NCBI GenBank assembly: GCA_020622165.1
Contig: JACNMN010000003.1
Span: 1 to 64,000 of the forward strand
Direction of reading: 5' to 3'
Source: Boseongicola sp. H5
GTDB taxonomy: Bacteria; Pseudomonadota; Alphaproteobacteria; Rhodobacterales; Rhodobacteraceae
Length of the DNA stretch: 64,000 nucleotides
Both the position numbers and the translations under genes were made by a program. Below are positions 44,332 to 53,905 of the stretch, piece after piece. The notes under the pieces were generated by a model that worked only from the letters and a program-made list of their open reading frames with translations, did not search any database and had not been told where the DNA came from. How positions within the stretch are numbered: position 1 is the stretch's first letter; every line of letters begins with the position of its first letter.

Positions 44332-46086
44332 ATGTCCCGACCCGATTTCACTCGTTACCTGCCGATCCTGGATTGGGGGCGCCGCTATGATCGCACGGCG
44401 CTGACCGGGGATCTGATCGCGGCGGTGATCGTCACGATCATGCTGATCCCGCAATCGCTGGCCTATGCGCTGCTGGCCGGGTTGCCGCCGGAGGCGGGGC
44501 TTTACGCCTCGATCGCGCCGATCCTGCTTTATGCGGTCTTCGGCACCTCGCGGGCGCTGGCGGTGGGCCCGGTGGCGGTTGTGTCGCTGATGACGGCGGC
44601 GGCGGTGGGGCAGGTGGCCCAGCAGGGAACCGCCGGCTATGCGGTCGCGGCGCTGACGCTGGCGGTCCTGTCGGGCGGTATCCTCTTGCTGCTGGGCGTG
44701 CTGCGGATGGGGTTCATCGCCAATTTCCTGTCCCATCCGGTCATTTCGGGGTTCATCACCGCGTCGGGTATCCTGATCGCCGTCAGCCAGGTGAAACACA
44801 TCCTCGGCGTAGAGGCATCGGGCCATACGCTGGTGGAGATCGGCAGGTCGCTTATGGCCGGTCTGCCGCAGACAGATATGACGACGCTGGCGATCGGGGT
44901 CGGGGCGACGGGCTTTCTGTTCTGGGTGCGCAAGGACATGAAACCGGCCCTGATCCGGCTTGGGCTGGGCGCGCGCCCGGCCGATATCGCCACCAAGGCG
45001 GGCCCGGTTCTGGCGGTGATCGTGACCACGCTGCTGGTCTGGGGGCTGGGCCTGTCAGACCAGGGGGTGGCCATCGTGGGCGCGGTGCCGCAATCCCTGC
45101 CGCCGCTGACCATGCCGGCCTTTTCCCCCGATCTGGTGGGCGCGTTGCTGGTGCCGGCGCTGCTGATCTCGGTCATCGGATTTGTCGAGTCGATCTCGGT
45201 GGCGCAGACGCTGGCCGCCAAGAAGCGCCAGCGGATCGACCCAAATCAGGAGCTGATCGGACTGGGCGCCGCCAATATCGGCGCGGGCTTCACCGGCGGC
45301 TATCCGGTGACCGGCGGCTTTGCGCGGTCGGTGGTGAATTTCGATGCGGGCGCCGAAACGCCTGCCGCCGGGGCCTTTACCGCCCTGGGGCTGGCCATCG
45401 CGGCGCTGGCGCTGACCCCGCTGATTTTCTTCCTGCCGAAAGCGACCCTCGCGGCCACGATCATCGTCGCGGTGCTGAGCCTTGTCGATTTCGGCGTTCT
45501 GAAACGCGCATGGGGCTATTCGAAGGCCGATTTCGGCGCGGTCGCGGCGACCATCGTGCTGACCCTCGGCTTCGGCGTCGAAATCGGCGTGTCGGCGGGG
45601 GTGATCCTGTCGGTGCTGCTGCATCTTTGGAAAACCTCGCGCCCGCATGTGGCCGAGGTGGGGCTTGTTCCGGGCACCCAGCATTTCCGGAATATCCTGC
45701 GCCACCGGGTGGAGACCGATCCGGCGGTGCTGACGATCCGGATCGACGAAAGCCTCTATTTCGCGAATGCCCGTTTTCTTGAGGATTACATCCTGAACCG
45801 GGTGGCCGAGGACCGCGCGCTGCGCCATGTCGTGCTGATGTGTTCCGCGGTGAACGCGATCGACCTGAGCGCGCTGGAAAGCCTTGAGGCGCTGAACGAG
45901 CGGCTTGGCGATCTGGATATCAGGCTGCATCTGAGCGAGGTGAAGGGCCCGGTGACCGACCGGCTGGCGCGCACCCATTTTCTGGATGCGCTGACGGGCG
46001 AGGTCTTCCTGTCGCAATACGACGCCTGGGCCGCCCTGACCGGCGGATCGGCAGGGCCCGCGCCGGTGCCGGTGGCGGGCCGCTGA
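44332..46086 (+). CDS. SulP-family anion permease with STAS domain
   Basis: A 584-residue inner-membrane transporter. The N-terminal SulP signature is LTGDLIAAVIVTIMLIPQSLAYALLAGLPPEAGLYAS, and about twelve to fourteen helices run to residue 430 (GANIGAGFTGGYPVTGGFARSVVN). The cytoplasmic STAS domain spans about 450-560 (VLTIRIDESLYFANARFLEDYI). It probably imports sulfate or a related anion (bicarbonate in some relatives). It converges with ugpC, 28 bases apart. With soeABC elsewhere in the window, sulfate transport is plausible but not proven. Confidence 0.92.
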   Translation: MSRPDFTRYLPILDWGRRYDRTALTGDLIAAVIVTIMLIPQSLAYALLAGLPPEAGLYASIAPILLYAVFGTSRALAVGPVAVVSLMTAAAVGQVAQQGTAGYAVAALTLAVLSGGILLLLGVLRMGFIANFLSHPVISGFITASGILIAVSQVKHILGVEASGHTLVEIGRSLMAGLPQTDMTTLAIGVGATGFLFWVRKDMKPALIRLGLGARPADIATKAGPVLAVIVTTLLVWGLGLSDQGVAIVGAVPQSLPPLTMPAFSPDLVGALLVPALLISVIGFVESISVAQTLAAKKRQRIDPNQELIGLGAANIGAGFTGGYPVTGGFARSVVNFDAGAETPAAGAFTALGLAIAALALTPLIFFLPKATLAATIIVAVLSLVDFGVLKRAWGYSKADFGAVAATIVLTLGFGVEIGVSAGVILSVLLHLWKTSRPHVAEVGLVPGTQHFRNILRHRVETDPAVLTIRIDESLYFANARFLEDYILNRVAEDRALRHVVLMCSAVNAIDLSALESLEALNERLGDLDIRLHLSEVKGPVTDRLARTHFLDALTGEVFLSQYDAWAALTGGSAGPAPVPVAGR

Positions 46087-46114
46087 CCGGGCGGACGGGT
46101 CCCGGCGGGCGCGC

Positions 46115-47176
46115 CTATTCCACCATGCTGAGACTTGGGGCCGCGAGCGGCTCCATTGCCCGCTCCTCCCCGTCGAAGAAGGTGATCGCCTGGGCAGGTG
46201 CGGAAAGCTGCACGGTCTGGCCCTGCCGCATTCCCGCCTCCAGCGGCGCGCGCAGGATCAGGCGGTCCTCCCCCAGCTTCACATGGACGAGCATTTCCGC
46301 GCCAAGCGCCTCCACCAGCAGAACCTGCGCCTCGGGGCCGCTGTCGCCTGCATGGAGCGCTTCGGGGCGGATGCCCGCAAGGGCCGCGCCCGGCGGCTGC
46401 GCGCCCGCCATGGTGCACAGCGCCTGCCCGGCGGGCGAGGCGAGCGGGTAGATGTTCATCGGCGGGGCGCCGATGAACTCCGCCACGAAGCGGCTGGCGG
46501 GGCTGGAATAAAGCTCCATCGGTGTGCCGATCTGTTCGATCCGGCCCGCCGACATGATCACGATCCGGTCGGCGAGGCTCATCGCCTCCACCTGATCGTG
46601 GGTCACGAAGACGAAAGTCGCGCCAAGCCGGGCATGCAGGTCCTTCAGTTCGGCACGCAACTGGGTGCGGAGCTTGGCATCGAGGTTCGACAGCGGTTCG
46701 TCGAACAGGAACACGGCGGGTTCGCGCACGATGGCCCGGCCCATCGCCACGCGCTGACGCTGACCGCCGGACAACTGGCGCGGCTTGCGATCGAGATAGT
46801 CGGTCAGTTGCAGGGTCCGCGCCGCCTCGGCGATGCGGCGCGCGATCTCGTCTTTCGGCATCCGGCCGTTCTTGAGCCCGTATTCCATGTTCTTGCGCAC
46901 GGACATATGCGGGTAGAGCGCGTAATTCTGGAACACCATCGCGATGTCCCGCTCCCCCGGTTCGAGCTTGTTGACCACGCGGCCCCCGATGCTGATCTCG
47001 CCTTCGGTGATCTGCTCCAGCCCGGCGATCATCCGCAGGATGGTGGATTTGCCGCAACCCGAGGGGCCGACCAGCACGATGAATTCCCCGTCCGCGATCT
47101 GGAAATCGGCGCCCGCCACGGCGGTCACCCCGCCGGGATAGGTCTTGCCCACATTTTTCAGCGTCAACTCTGCCAT
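46115..47176 (-). CDS. ugpC: sn-Glycerol-3-phosphate ABC transporter ATP-binding protein UgpC
   Basis: A 353-residue CUT1 ATPase: Walker [26 protein letters not shown], signature [17 protein letters not shown], Walker [16 protein letters not shown] and a C-terminal regulatory region with [13 protein letters not shown]. It is last gene of ugpBAEC, three bases after ugpE. It hydrolyses ATP for glycerol-3-phosphate (and glycerophosphodiester) import. Assignment as UgpC rather than another CUT1 ATPase rests on the operon. Confidence 0.92.
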   Translation of the reverse strand: MAELTLKNVGKTYPGGVTAVAGADFQIADGEFIVLVGPSGCGKSTILRMIAGLEQITEGEISIGGRVVNKLEPGERDIAMVFQNYALYPHMSVRKNMEYGLKNGRMPKDEIARRIAEAARTLQLTDYLDRKPRQLSGGQRQRVAMGRAIVREPAVFLFDEPLSNLDAKLRTQLRAELKDLHARLGATFVFVTHDQVEAMSLADRIVIMSAGRIEQIGTPMELYSSPASRFVAEFIGAPPMNIYPLASPAGQALCTMAGAQPPGAALAGIRPEALHAGDSGPEAQVLLVEALGAEMLVHVKLGEDRLILRAPLEAGMRQGQTVQLSAPAQAITFFDGEERAMEPLAAPSLSMVE

Positions 47177-47179
47177 GTC

Positions 47180-48028
47180 TTATTTCTCACTTTCCACCAG
47201 CCCTTTGACAAAGAGCCGTTGCATCGCCAGCACCACCACGACCGGCGGTATCAGCGCCAGAATTGCAGTGCCCATTGTCAGGTGCCAGATCGGCAGACCC
47301 TCGCCGACATTCACCATCCGCTGAATGCCCATCACGACCGTGTAGAGATCCACATCCGTGGTGATGATGAAGGGCCAGAGATACTGGTTCCACCCGAAGA
47401 TGAAGAGGATGATGAAGAGCGCCGCGATATTGGTGCGGCTCAGCGGCAGAAGGATATCGAAGAAGAAGCGGATCGGGCCGGCGCGGTCGATCCGCGCGGC
47501 CTCCACCAGTTCGTCCGGGATGGTCAGAAAGAACTGCCGGAACAGAAACGTCGCCGTGGCCGATGCAATCAGCGGCACCGTCAGGCCCCAGTAGCTGTTG
47601 AGCATGCCCAGATTGGTCACGATGTCATAGGTGGGCAGGATGCGCACCTCGATCGGCAGCATCAGCGTGATGAAGATCAGCCAGAAGAACCCCATGCGGA
47701 AGGGGAAGCGGAAATACACGATGGCATAGGCCGCCAGCAGGCTGACCGCGATCTTGCCGAAGGTGATGCCGAGCGCCATCAGAAGGCTGTTCCACATCAT
47801 CCTGAGCACCGGCACGCCGCCGGCCTCGGCCACGCCGCCGGACAGAAGCGTGGTGTAATTCTCCACCGCCTGATCGCCGAACCACATCGGGATGGGGGAG
47901 CGGACCAGCGCATCGCCCGGATGGGTGGAGGCGACCAGCGCCATCCAGACCGGGAAACACAGGAACAGCACGCCGAGGATCAGCACCGCATGGGTGAGAA
48001 TTTTCAGAAAGGGGCGATTTTCGACCAT
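47180..48028 (-). CDS. ugpE: sn-Glycerol-3-phosphate ABC transporter permease UgpE
   Basis: A 282-residue MalG-type permease starting [35 protein letters not shown]. It carries FWLIFITLMLPIEVRILPTYDIVTNLGMLNSYWGLTVP and the EAA loop ELVEAARIDRAGPIRFFFDILLP. Asp-Arg replaces the usual Asp-Gly in the loop. The start at 48028 overlaps the ugpA stop (ATGA). It pairs with UgpA. Confidence 0.93.
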   Translation of the reverse strand: MVENRPFLKILTHAVLILGVLFLCFPVWMALVASTHPGDALVRSPIPMWFGDQAVENYTTLLSGGVAEAGGVPVLRMMWNSLLMALGITFGKIAVSLLAAYAIVYFRFPFRMGFFWLIFITLMLPIEVRILPTYDIVTNLGMLNSYWGLTVPLIASATATFLFRQFFLTIPDELVEAARIDRAGPIRFFFDILLPLSRTNIAALFIILFIFGWNQYLWPFIITTDVDLYTVVMGIQRMVNVGEGLPIWHLTMGTAILALIPPVVVVLAMQRLFVKGLVESEK

Positions 48029-48912
48029 CAGTAATTCACCCTGCGTTCGACATAGCGGAACTGGATCACGGTCATCACGATCACGATCCCCATCAGGATC
48101 ACCGATTGCGCCGCGGAAGACCCGTAATCCTGCCCGACGAAGCCCGTGGAATAGACCCGGTAAACGAGGATCGAGGTGGCATCGGCCGGCCCGCCCGACG
48201 TTGTTGCGTGGATGATCGCGAAGGTGTCGAAGAAGGCATAGACGAGGTTCACGACCAGAAGGAAGAAGGTGGTGGGCGACAGCAGCGGGAAGACGATCGT
48301 CCAGAACCGGCGCGTCGGGCTGGCCCCGTCGATGGCCGCGGCCTCGATCATGGATTTCGGGATCGACTGCATCCCGGCCAGAAAGAACAGGAAGTTGTAG
48401 CTGATCTGTTTCCACGCCGCCGCGATGATCACCATGATCAGGGCCTCGCGCCCGTTGACATAGTGGTTCCAGTCATAGCCGAAGAAGCTTTCCAGCCAGT
48501 AGGCGATGATGCCGAGCGACGGGTTCATCATGAAGAACCAGATCACGCCGGCCAGCGCCGGGGCCACCGCATAGGGCCAGATCAGAAAGGTCCGGTAAGT
48601 GGTTGCGCTGCGGATCACCCGGTTGGCGCAGACCGCCAGCGCCAGCGCGATGGACATGGACAGGAAGGTGACCGAGACCCCGAAGACCAGCGTGGTCCAG
48701 AAACTACGCAGATAGCCCGGATCGTTGAACAGGGCACGAAAGTTGTCCAGCCCGACGAAATTGCGCGAAAAGCCGAAGGCGTCCTCGATATAGAACGAGG
48801 TTTCAAGCGCCTGATAGGCGGGCCAGATGAAGAATACCAGAGTGACGGCGATCTGCGGCAGAACCAGCAGATAGGGCAGCCACCAGGATCGGAAAACAAC
48901 ACGTTTTTGCAT
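48028..48912 (-). CDS. ugpA: sn-Glycerol-3-phosphate ABC transporter permease UgpA
   Basis: A 294-residue MalF-type permease: [63 protein letters not shown] and the EAA loop [23 protein letters not shown], all close to UgpA. It is second in the ugpBAEC operon, after a hairpin that follows ugpB. Confidence 0.94.
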   Translation of the reverse strand: MQKRVVFRSWWLPYLLVLPQIAVTLVFFIWPAYQALETSFYIEDAFGFSRNFVGLDNFRALFNDPGYLRSFWTTLVFGVSVTFLSMSIALALAVCANRVIRSATTYRTFLIWPYAVAPALAGVIWFFMMNPSLGIIAYWLESFFGYDWNHYVNGREALIMVIIAAAWKQISYNFLFFLAGMQSIPKSMIEAAAIDGASPTRRFWTIVFPLLSPTTFFLLVVNLVYAFFDTFAIIHATTSGGPADATSILVYRVYSTGFVGQDYGSSAAQSVILMGIVIVMTVIQFRYVERRVNY

Positions 48913-48940
48913 GGAGAGCGGCCGGTATCCGGAAAGAGTG

Positions 48941-48969
48941 AACCGGCCGGGTATCAGGCCCGGCCGGTT
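48941..48969 (-). terminator. Intercistronic hairpin between ugpB and ugpA
   Basis: A perfect 11-base stem (AACCGGCCGGG / CCCGGCCGGTT) with a 7-base loop, 15 bases after the ugpB stop. Probably lowers permease expression relative to the binding protein. Confidence 0.65.
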
Positions 48970-48984
48970 CTGGAAAGGTGAGGC

Positions 48985-50301
48985 TTAGCTGTTTGCGGCT
49001 TCGAAGCGGCGCAACAGGTCGTTGCCCCGCTCGACCGCGGCGTCCATTGCCTCGCGGGCGGTCTTGTCACCGGACCAGACGGCCTCCAGCTCTTCGTTGA
49101 TCACGTCGCGGATCTGCACGAAGTTGCCGAAGCGCAGCCCGCGGCTGGCAGGGGTCGGCTCGTTCAGGCTGAGCTGTTCGATGGCCGTGTCGGTGCCCGG
49201 GTTCTCTTCGAAGAAGCCCTGCTCGGTCATCAGATCTGCCGCGGCCGTGGTGATCGGCACATAGCCGGTGGAGCCGGCCCAGTCGGCCTGTTGTTCGGCG
49301 GTGGACAGGAAGGCGAGGAATTCGGCCGCGCCCTGATACTCGTCCGCCTCGTGGCCCTGCAGCACCCAGAGCGTGGCGCCCCCGATGATGGAGTTCTGCG
49401 GCGCGTCGGCCACGTCCGTATCGAGCGGCAGCATCGCCTGACCGAACTCGAAATCGGTGATGTCGTTCACGAAGCCGCCGTAATAGGCCGAGGAGTTGAT
49501 CCACATCGCCACCTCGCCATTGACGAACATGCCCCGGCTGTCGCCGCGACGCCCGCCATAGGTGAAGAGACCCTCTTCGCCCATATCCGCGATGCGCTGG
49601 ATGTGGTTGACCACGGCGTCATTGTTGAAGGTGAACTCGGTGCCGACACCGGCGAAGCCGTTTTCCATCGTGCCGAGCGGGATATTGTGCCAGGCCGAAT
49701 AGTTCTCGATCATCGTCCAGGATTGCCAGCCGAAGCCGAACGGGCTTTCGACGCCGTTTGCCTTGAGCGCGCGGGACGCCTCGACAACCTCGTCCCATGT
49801 GGTGGGAACCTCGACGCCGGCGGCCTCGAACATGTCGGCATTGTACCACATCACGGGCGTGGAGGAGTTGAAGGGCAGGGACAGAAGGTTGCCCTCGGTG
49901 TCGCTGTAATAGGAGATCACACCGGAGATGTAGGACGCCTCGTCGAACGGGATGCCGGCATCTGCCATCAGCTGATAGACCGGGTAGATCGCGCCGTTAT
50001 CCGCCGCCGACATCATCGTTGCGGTGCCAACCTCGAAGACCTGCACGATATGGGGCTGCTCGCCCGCGCGGAAGGCCGCGACCGCGGTGGTCATCGTCTC
50101 GGTATAGTTGCCCTGATAGATGCTGTTGACCTGGTAGGTGTCCTGCATCGCATTGAAATCGGACGCGAACTGGTCGACGCGCTCGCCCAGTTGGCCGCCC
50201 ATCGCGTGCCAGAAATCGATTTCGATCCGATCCTGGGCCTGCGCCGCCGTGACGGCGATGACGCTTACCGCGGTCGCGGCGAAAAACAGCTTGGTTTTCA
50301 T
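48985..50301 (-). CDS. ugpB: sn-Glycerol-3-phosphate-binding protein UgpB
   Basis: A 438-residue periplasmic protein with signal peptide MKTKLFFAATAVSVIAVTAAQAQ. It matches E. coli UgpB along its length: IDFWHAMGGQLGERVDQF, YQGNYTETMTTAVAAFRAGEQPHIVQVFEVGTATMM, LPFNSSTPVMWYN, GWQSW, DAPQNSIIGGATLWVLQG, TGYVPIT and AVERGNDLLRRFE. GGGAGGAGG precedes the ATG. It binds glycerol-3-phosphate or glycerophosphocholine. A tandem 11-base repeat resembling a Pho box lies about 110 bases upstream, fitting phosphate-starvation control. Confidence 0.95.
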   Translation of the reverse strand: MKTKLFFAATAVSVIAVTAAQAQDRIEIDFWHAMGGQLGERVDQFASDFNAMQDTYQVNSIYQGNYTETMTTAVAAFRAGEQPHIVQVFEVGTATMMSAADNGAIYPVYQLMADAGIPFDEASYISGVISYYSDTEGNLLSLPFNSSTPVMWYNADMFEAAGVEVPTTWDEVVEASRALKANGVESPFGFGWQSWTMIENYSAWHNIPLGTMENGFAGVGTEFTFNNDAVVNHIQRIADMGEEGLFTYGGRRGDSRGMFVNGEVAMWINSSAYYGGFVNDITDFEFGQAMLPLDTDVADAPQNSIIGGATLWVLQGHEADEYQGAAEFLAFLSTAEQQADWAGSTGYVPITTAAADLMTEQGFFEENPGTDTAIEQLSLNEPTPASRGLRFGNFVQIRDVINEELEAVWSGDKTAREAMDAAVERGNDLLRRFEAANS

Positions 50302-50366
50302 GTTGGAATTCCTCCTCCCGGTGCAAACTCGTGGTCTCGGCCGGGGCTGATTGTTGGTCGTTACGT

Positions 50367-50380
50367 GAGCGTTAACGCTC
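50367..50380. promoter_or_regulatory. Palindrome GAGCGTTAACGCTC upstream of ugpB
   Basis: A perfect 14-base palindrome 66 bases upstream of the ugpB start, inside the divergent ugpB/tctC region. A candidate operator for an unknown regulator. Confidence 0.45.
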
Positions 50381-50412
50381 TGCCCGGCGGCGATAGACCT
50401 CTCGTGTATCGG

Positions 50413-50445
50413 CGATGTTACGGTTTTGAAACAGTTTTGTGAAGC
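50413..50445 (-). promoter_or_regulatory. Putative Pho box (three 11-base direct repeats) upstream of ugpB
   Basis: Read on the minus strand there are three adjacent 11-mers: GCTTCACAAAA, CTGTTTCAAAA and CCGTAACATCG. The pattern, CTGT-like heptamers plus an A-rich tetramer in 11-base tandem, is that of PhoB boxes in alphaproteobacteria. ugp operons belong to the Pho regulon in E. coli and rhizobia. The match is imperfect, so this is a candidate. Confidence 0.5.
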
Positions 50446-50522
50446 ACGCGATCGGGCTCTGGCAAGGCGATCACGGTATCGTCAGACGCGCCTTATTGTG
50501 ACGTCTGCATAAGGATTTGTCT

Positions 50523-50540
50523 ATTGCAAGGGCTTGCAAT
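50523..50540. promoter_or_regulatory. Palindrome ATTGCAAGGGCTTGCAAT upstream of tctC
   Basis: Perfect 7-base arms around a 4-base centre, about 80 bases before the tctC start. A candidate operator for control of the tctCBA operon; no regulator gene is adjacent. Confidence 0.45.
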
Positions 50541-50620
50541 GAATGTCTTGAACCGCCTTACGAAATATCGCTAGGGTTGAAGCCGAGCAGGTGTCGAGAC
50601 CTGCCAAGGGAGGACTACAG

Positions 50621-51595
50621 ATGATGAAAATGACAAAGGCGGCCTTCGTGGCCGCCACGATTGCCGCGTCCGGCGCGACCATGGTGCAGGCCGATGGCCA
50701 TCAGGTGGTGGACAGCATTCACTTTCTGGTCCCCGGCGGGGCAGGCGGCGGATGGGACGGCACCGCGCGCGGCACCGGCGAGGCGCTGACCGAAAGCGGG
50801 CTTGTGGGCAGCGCGACCTATGAGAACATGTCCGGCGGCGGCGGCGGTCTGGCGATTGCCCATCTGATCGAAACCAACGATCCGGGCGTGATGATGGTCA
50901 ACTCCACGCCGATCGTGATCCGGTCGCTTCAGGGCGTGTTTCCGCAATCCTTCCGCGATCTGACGCCGGTGGCGGGCACGATCGGGGACTATGCGGCGAT
51001 GGTGGTGCATTCCGACAGCGAGATTACGGATTTCGGCCAGCTTCTGGAGATGTTCGATGCCGATCCGACCGCGCTCAACATCGGCGGCGGCTCCGTCGAG
51101 GGTGGCATGGACCATCTGGTGGCCGCGATGGTGTTCCAGGCCGCAGGCGGCAACCCCTCGGATGTGAAATACATCCCCTATGACGCGGGCGGAGAGGCGA
51201 TGGCAGGCCTTCTGACCGGCGAGATCCAGGCGCTGTCCACCGGCTTTTCCGAAGCCATCGCCCTGGCCAATCAGGGTGAGGTCCGCATTCTCTGCGTGAC
51301 CTCGGCCGAGCGTGTCGATGCCGCCGCCGACGTGCCGACCTGCGCGGAGGCCGGTGCCGATGGCATGGAGTTCGTGAACTGGCGCGGGTTCTTTGCCGCC
51401 CCCGGCATCTCCGACGAGCAGGTGAATGCCTATCGCGATGCGCTGGAAGCGATGTACGAGACCGAGGCCTGGGCTGCCGTGCGCGACCGCAACGGCTGGG
51501 TCGAGATCTGGAACCGTGGCGAGGATTTCAACGCCTTCCTGGAAAATCAGGAACAGGTGATCGGCGATCTGATGCGCGATCTGGGCTTCCTCTGA
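50621..51595 (+). CDS. tctC: Tripartite tricarboxylate transporter substrate-binding protein TctC
   Basis: A 324-residue periplasmic protein of the TctC/Bug family. The signal peptide is MMKMTKAAFVAATIAASGATMVQA. Ligand-loop segments VPGGAGGGWDGTARGTGEAL and ENMSGGGGGLAIAHL, then NIGGGSVEGGMDHL and YIPYDAGGEAMAGLLTGEI, are typical. GGGAGG lies 7 bases before the ATG. It works with the TctB and TctA products encoded downstream to import a carboxylate; the ligand is not evident. Confidence 0.92.
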   Translation: MMKMTKAAFVAATIAASGATMVQADGHQVVDSIHFLVPGGAGGGWDGTARGTGEALTESGLVGSATYENMSGGGGGLAIAHLIETNDPGVMMVNSTPIVIRSLQGVFPQSFRDLTPVAGTIGDYAAMVVHSDSEITDFGQLLEMFDADPTALNIGGGSVEGGMDHLVAAMVFQAAGGNPSDVKYIPYDAGGEAMAGLLTGEIQALSTGFSEAIALANQGEVRILCVTSAERVDAAADVPTCAEAGADGMEFVNWRGFFAAPGISDEQVNAYRDALEAMYETEAWAAVRDRNGWVEIWNRGEDFNAFLENQEQVIGDLMRDLGFL

Positions 51596-51611
51596 GGGGC
51601 TGAGGCAATTC

Positions 51612-51640
51612 GGGCCGCCCCCCGGACCCGGGGGCGGCCC
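51612..51640 (+). terminator. Intercistronic hairpin after tctC
   Basis: A perfect 11-base stem (GGGCCGCCCCC / GGGGGCGGCCC) with a 7-base loop, 16 bases after the tctC stop. It lacks a long T-run; probable attenuation between binding protein and membrane components. Confidence 0.6.
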
Positions 51641-51669
51641 CTTCGCACAAGGGCAGGGGGCAGCGTGCC

Positions 51670-52128
51670 ATGATGCTTTCCAAAGACCGGATCGGCGGGG
51701 TTCTGCTGCTGCTGTTCTGCCTGATCTATGCCTGGCTGAGCCAGGATATCCGGCTGCTGCCGTTTCAGGAGCGCGCGGCCTTTCACGCCCGCACGATGCC
51801 GGAAATCCTGTCGATCCTGGGGATCGGGCTGGCCCTGTGGACGATCATTCTGCCGGGCAAGTCGGAAAGGCCGGAGCTTGGCGGCGCCGACTGGCTCAAG
51901 GCGGGGCTGTTTCTGGTGCTGATGTCGGCCTATGGGTTCACGGTGCGTCCGCTGGGCTTTATCCTGTCCACGTCGCTGTTCCTGATGATCGGATATGCGC
52001 TTTTGGGGGAACGCAAGGTCGTGCCGCTGGTGCTGGCCTCGGTTCCACTTGTCGTCGCGTTCTGGGTGCTGATGACGCAGGGGCTGGACGTGTTCATCGA
52101 ACCCTGGCCCGGGTTCCTGCGGGAATGA
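51670..52128 (+). CDS. tctB: Tripartite tricarboxylate transporter small subunit TctB
   Basis: A 152-residue membrane protein with four predicted helices: IGGVLLLLFCLIYAWLS, an ILSILGIGLALWTIIL segment, AGLFLVLMSAYGFTVRPLGFILSTSLFLMIGYALLG and VPLVLASVPLVVAFWVLMTQGLDVFI. This is the TctB layout. It stabilises or assists the TctA channel. ATG at 51673 is an alternative start. A 235-base gap separates it from tctA, larger than usual in tct operons and without a visible gene. Confidence 0.88.
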   Translation: MMLSKDRIGGVLLLLFCLIYAWLSQDIRLLPFQERAAFHARTMPEILSILGIGLALWTIILPGKSERPELGGADWLKAGLFLVLMSAYGFTVRPLGFILSTSLFLMIGYALLGERKVVPLVLASVPLVVAFWVLMTQGLDVFIEPWPGFLRE

Positions 52129-52363
52129 GATGCGCCGACGCCATTTCGCCCCGAACCCGCATCCTGGGGCCGTCGCCGACATGCGTTCCGCGCGCGCAAG
52201 CCAGTCATGACGTGACCGGGGCCGCCGTGGGCGCGCGCGGCCCGCTTCGCGCGCCGCCGTCCTGTCCCGCCCGTCCCGGTGCCATCCCTCAGCCAGCCTT
52301 CGCCCGGCCTGTCACGGGACCGGTTCTGAGCGCGCGACACATCTCATCCACGGAGGCCCTCTC

Positions 52364-53905
52364 ATGATCGAAGGCATTATGATCGGCCTCGGTACGGCCC
52401 TGACGCTGCAAAACCTGCTCTTCGTGATGATGGGCTGCCTTGTGGGCACCTTCATCGGCATGCTGCCGGGGCTGGGGCCGATGTCGGCCATTGCGCTGAT
52501 GATCCCGATCGCCGCGTCGCTCGATCCGTCGGCGGGCATCATCCTGATGGCGGCGGTCTATTACGGCGCGATCTTCGGGGGCTCCACCTCGTCGATCCTG
52601 ATCAACGCGCCCGGTGTGGCCTCCACCGTCGCCACCTCCTTCGACGGCTATCCGATGGCGAAACAGGGCAAGGCCGGCAAGGCGCTGGCGATCGCGGCCT
52701 ATTCGTCCTTTTCGGGCGGGGTCATCGCGGCGCTGTTTCTTCTGGTGGCGGCGCCGTTTCTGGCCTCGGTCTCGCTCAGCTTTCAATCGACCGACTATTT
52801 CGCGCTGATGGTGCTGGGTCTTGTCGCGGTTTCCGCCTTCGCGGGCAAGGGCGACATGATCAAGGCGCTGCTGATGACGGTGATCGGGCTGATGCTGTCC
52901 ACGGTCGGCACGGACCAGACGCAAGGCGTGCCGCGTTTTACCCTCGGGATCATCGACCTGATCGACGGGATCTCCTTCCTGCTTCTGGTGATGGCGACCT
53001 TCGCCCTCAGCGAGGCGCTGATGGCGATCCTCCGGCCCAAGGGCGATGCGGATCGCAAGAAGGAAAAAGAGGCTTCGGAAAACCTGGGCTCGATGAAGGT
53101 GAGCCGCGCGGAGGTCAGGGAAATGGCCCCGGTCATCGGGCGCTCCTCCGTGCTGGGATTTCTGATCGGCGTTCTGCCGGGGGCCGGTGCCACCATCGCC
53201 TCCTTTCTGGCCTATGGCACGGAACAGCGGATCGCGGGCCCGAAAAAGGGGGCCGAGTTCGGCAAGGGCTCGATCCGCGGGCTATCGGCCCCGGAAACCG
53301 CCAACAACGCCGCCGCAACCGGCTCCTTCGTGCCGCTTCTGACGCTTGGCATTCCGGGCTCGGGCACCACGGCGATCATGCTGGGCGCCTTGATCGGCTA
53401 CGGCATCCAGCCGGGGCCGCGTCTTTATGTGGACCAGCCCGAGATCTTCTGGTCGGTCATCGTGTCGATGTGGATCGGCAACATCATCCTTCTGGTGCTG
53501 AACCTGCCGCTGATCCCCTATATCGCCAAGGTTCTTGCCATCCCGTCGCGGTTTCTTCTGCCGCTCATCCTCTTTTTCAGCCTGATCGGCGTCTACTTCG
53601 TCAGCTTCAACACGTTCGATATCCAGCTGATGGTGATCTTTGCGGTGGCCGCAGTGATCCTGCGGGTGCTCGATTTTCCCATGGCGCCGATGATCCTCGG
53701 CTTCATTCTGGGCGGGATGATGGAGGAGAACCTGCGCCGTGCCCTGCTGATCAACAACGGCAGCTGGTCCTTCCTGTGGGAGCGTCCGCTGACCGTGACG
53801 ATCCTGGCCATCGCGGCGGCCTGCCTGCTGCTGCCCTTCTTGACCGGCTGGCTGCGCCGGGTCAAAGACAGGGCATATGAGAAGACCTCCTCCAGCGGGG
53901 ACTGA
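52364..53905 (+). CDS. tctA: Tripartite tricarboxylate transporter large permease TctA
   Basis: A 513-residue membrane protein with about twelve helices. Both TctA repeats are visible: GCLVGTFIGMLPGLGPMSAIALMIP with YYGAIFGGSTSSILINAPG, and LGFLIGVLPGAGATIASFLAYGTEQ with GIPGSGTTAIMLGAL. The GLGP and PGAGA loops are expected at the substrate site. It uses the ion gradient. GGAGG precedes the ATG. Its stop overlaps the next gene's start. Confidence 0.95.
   Translation: MIEGIMIGLGTALTLQNLLFVMMGCLVGTFIGMLPGLGPMSAIALMIPIAASLDPSAGIILMAAVYYGAIFGGSTSSILINAPGVASTVATSFDGYPMAKQGKAGKALAIAAYSSFSGGVIAALFLLVAAPFLASVSLSFQSTDYFALMVLGLVAVSAFAGKGDMIKALLMTVIGLMLSTVGTDQTQGVPRFTLGIIDLIDGISFLLLVMATFALSEALMAILRPKGDADRKKEKEASENLGSMKVSRAEVREMAPVIGRSSVLGFLIGVLPGAGATIASFLAYGTEQRIAGPKKGAEFGKGSIRGLSAPETANNAAATGSFVPLLTLGIPGSGTTAIMLGALIGYGIQPGPRLYVDQPEIFWSVIVSMWIGNIILLVLNLPLIPYIAKVLAIPSRFLLPLILFFSLIGVYFVSFNTFDIQLMVIFAVAAVILRVLDFPMAPMILGFILGGMMEENLRRALLINNGSWSFLWERPLTVTILAIAAACLLLPFLTGWLRRVKDRAYEKTSSSGD

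Larger units (their letters stand above)
50302..50620. other. Divergent intergenic region ugpB / tctC
   Basis: 319 bases without a gene. It holds the ugpB Pho-box-like repeats and a 14-base palindrome on the left. On the right lie CAGACG...CGTCTG (around 50481-50505) and the palindrome ATTGCAAGGGCTTGCAAT (50523-50540), close to where the tctC promoter should be. Confidence 0.6.

Noticed and set aside
46283-48034. 583-codon open frame on the plus strand
   Set aside because: Antisense to ugpC and ugpE; extremely His/Gln/Asp-rich shadow.
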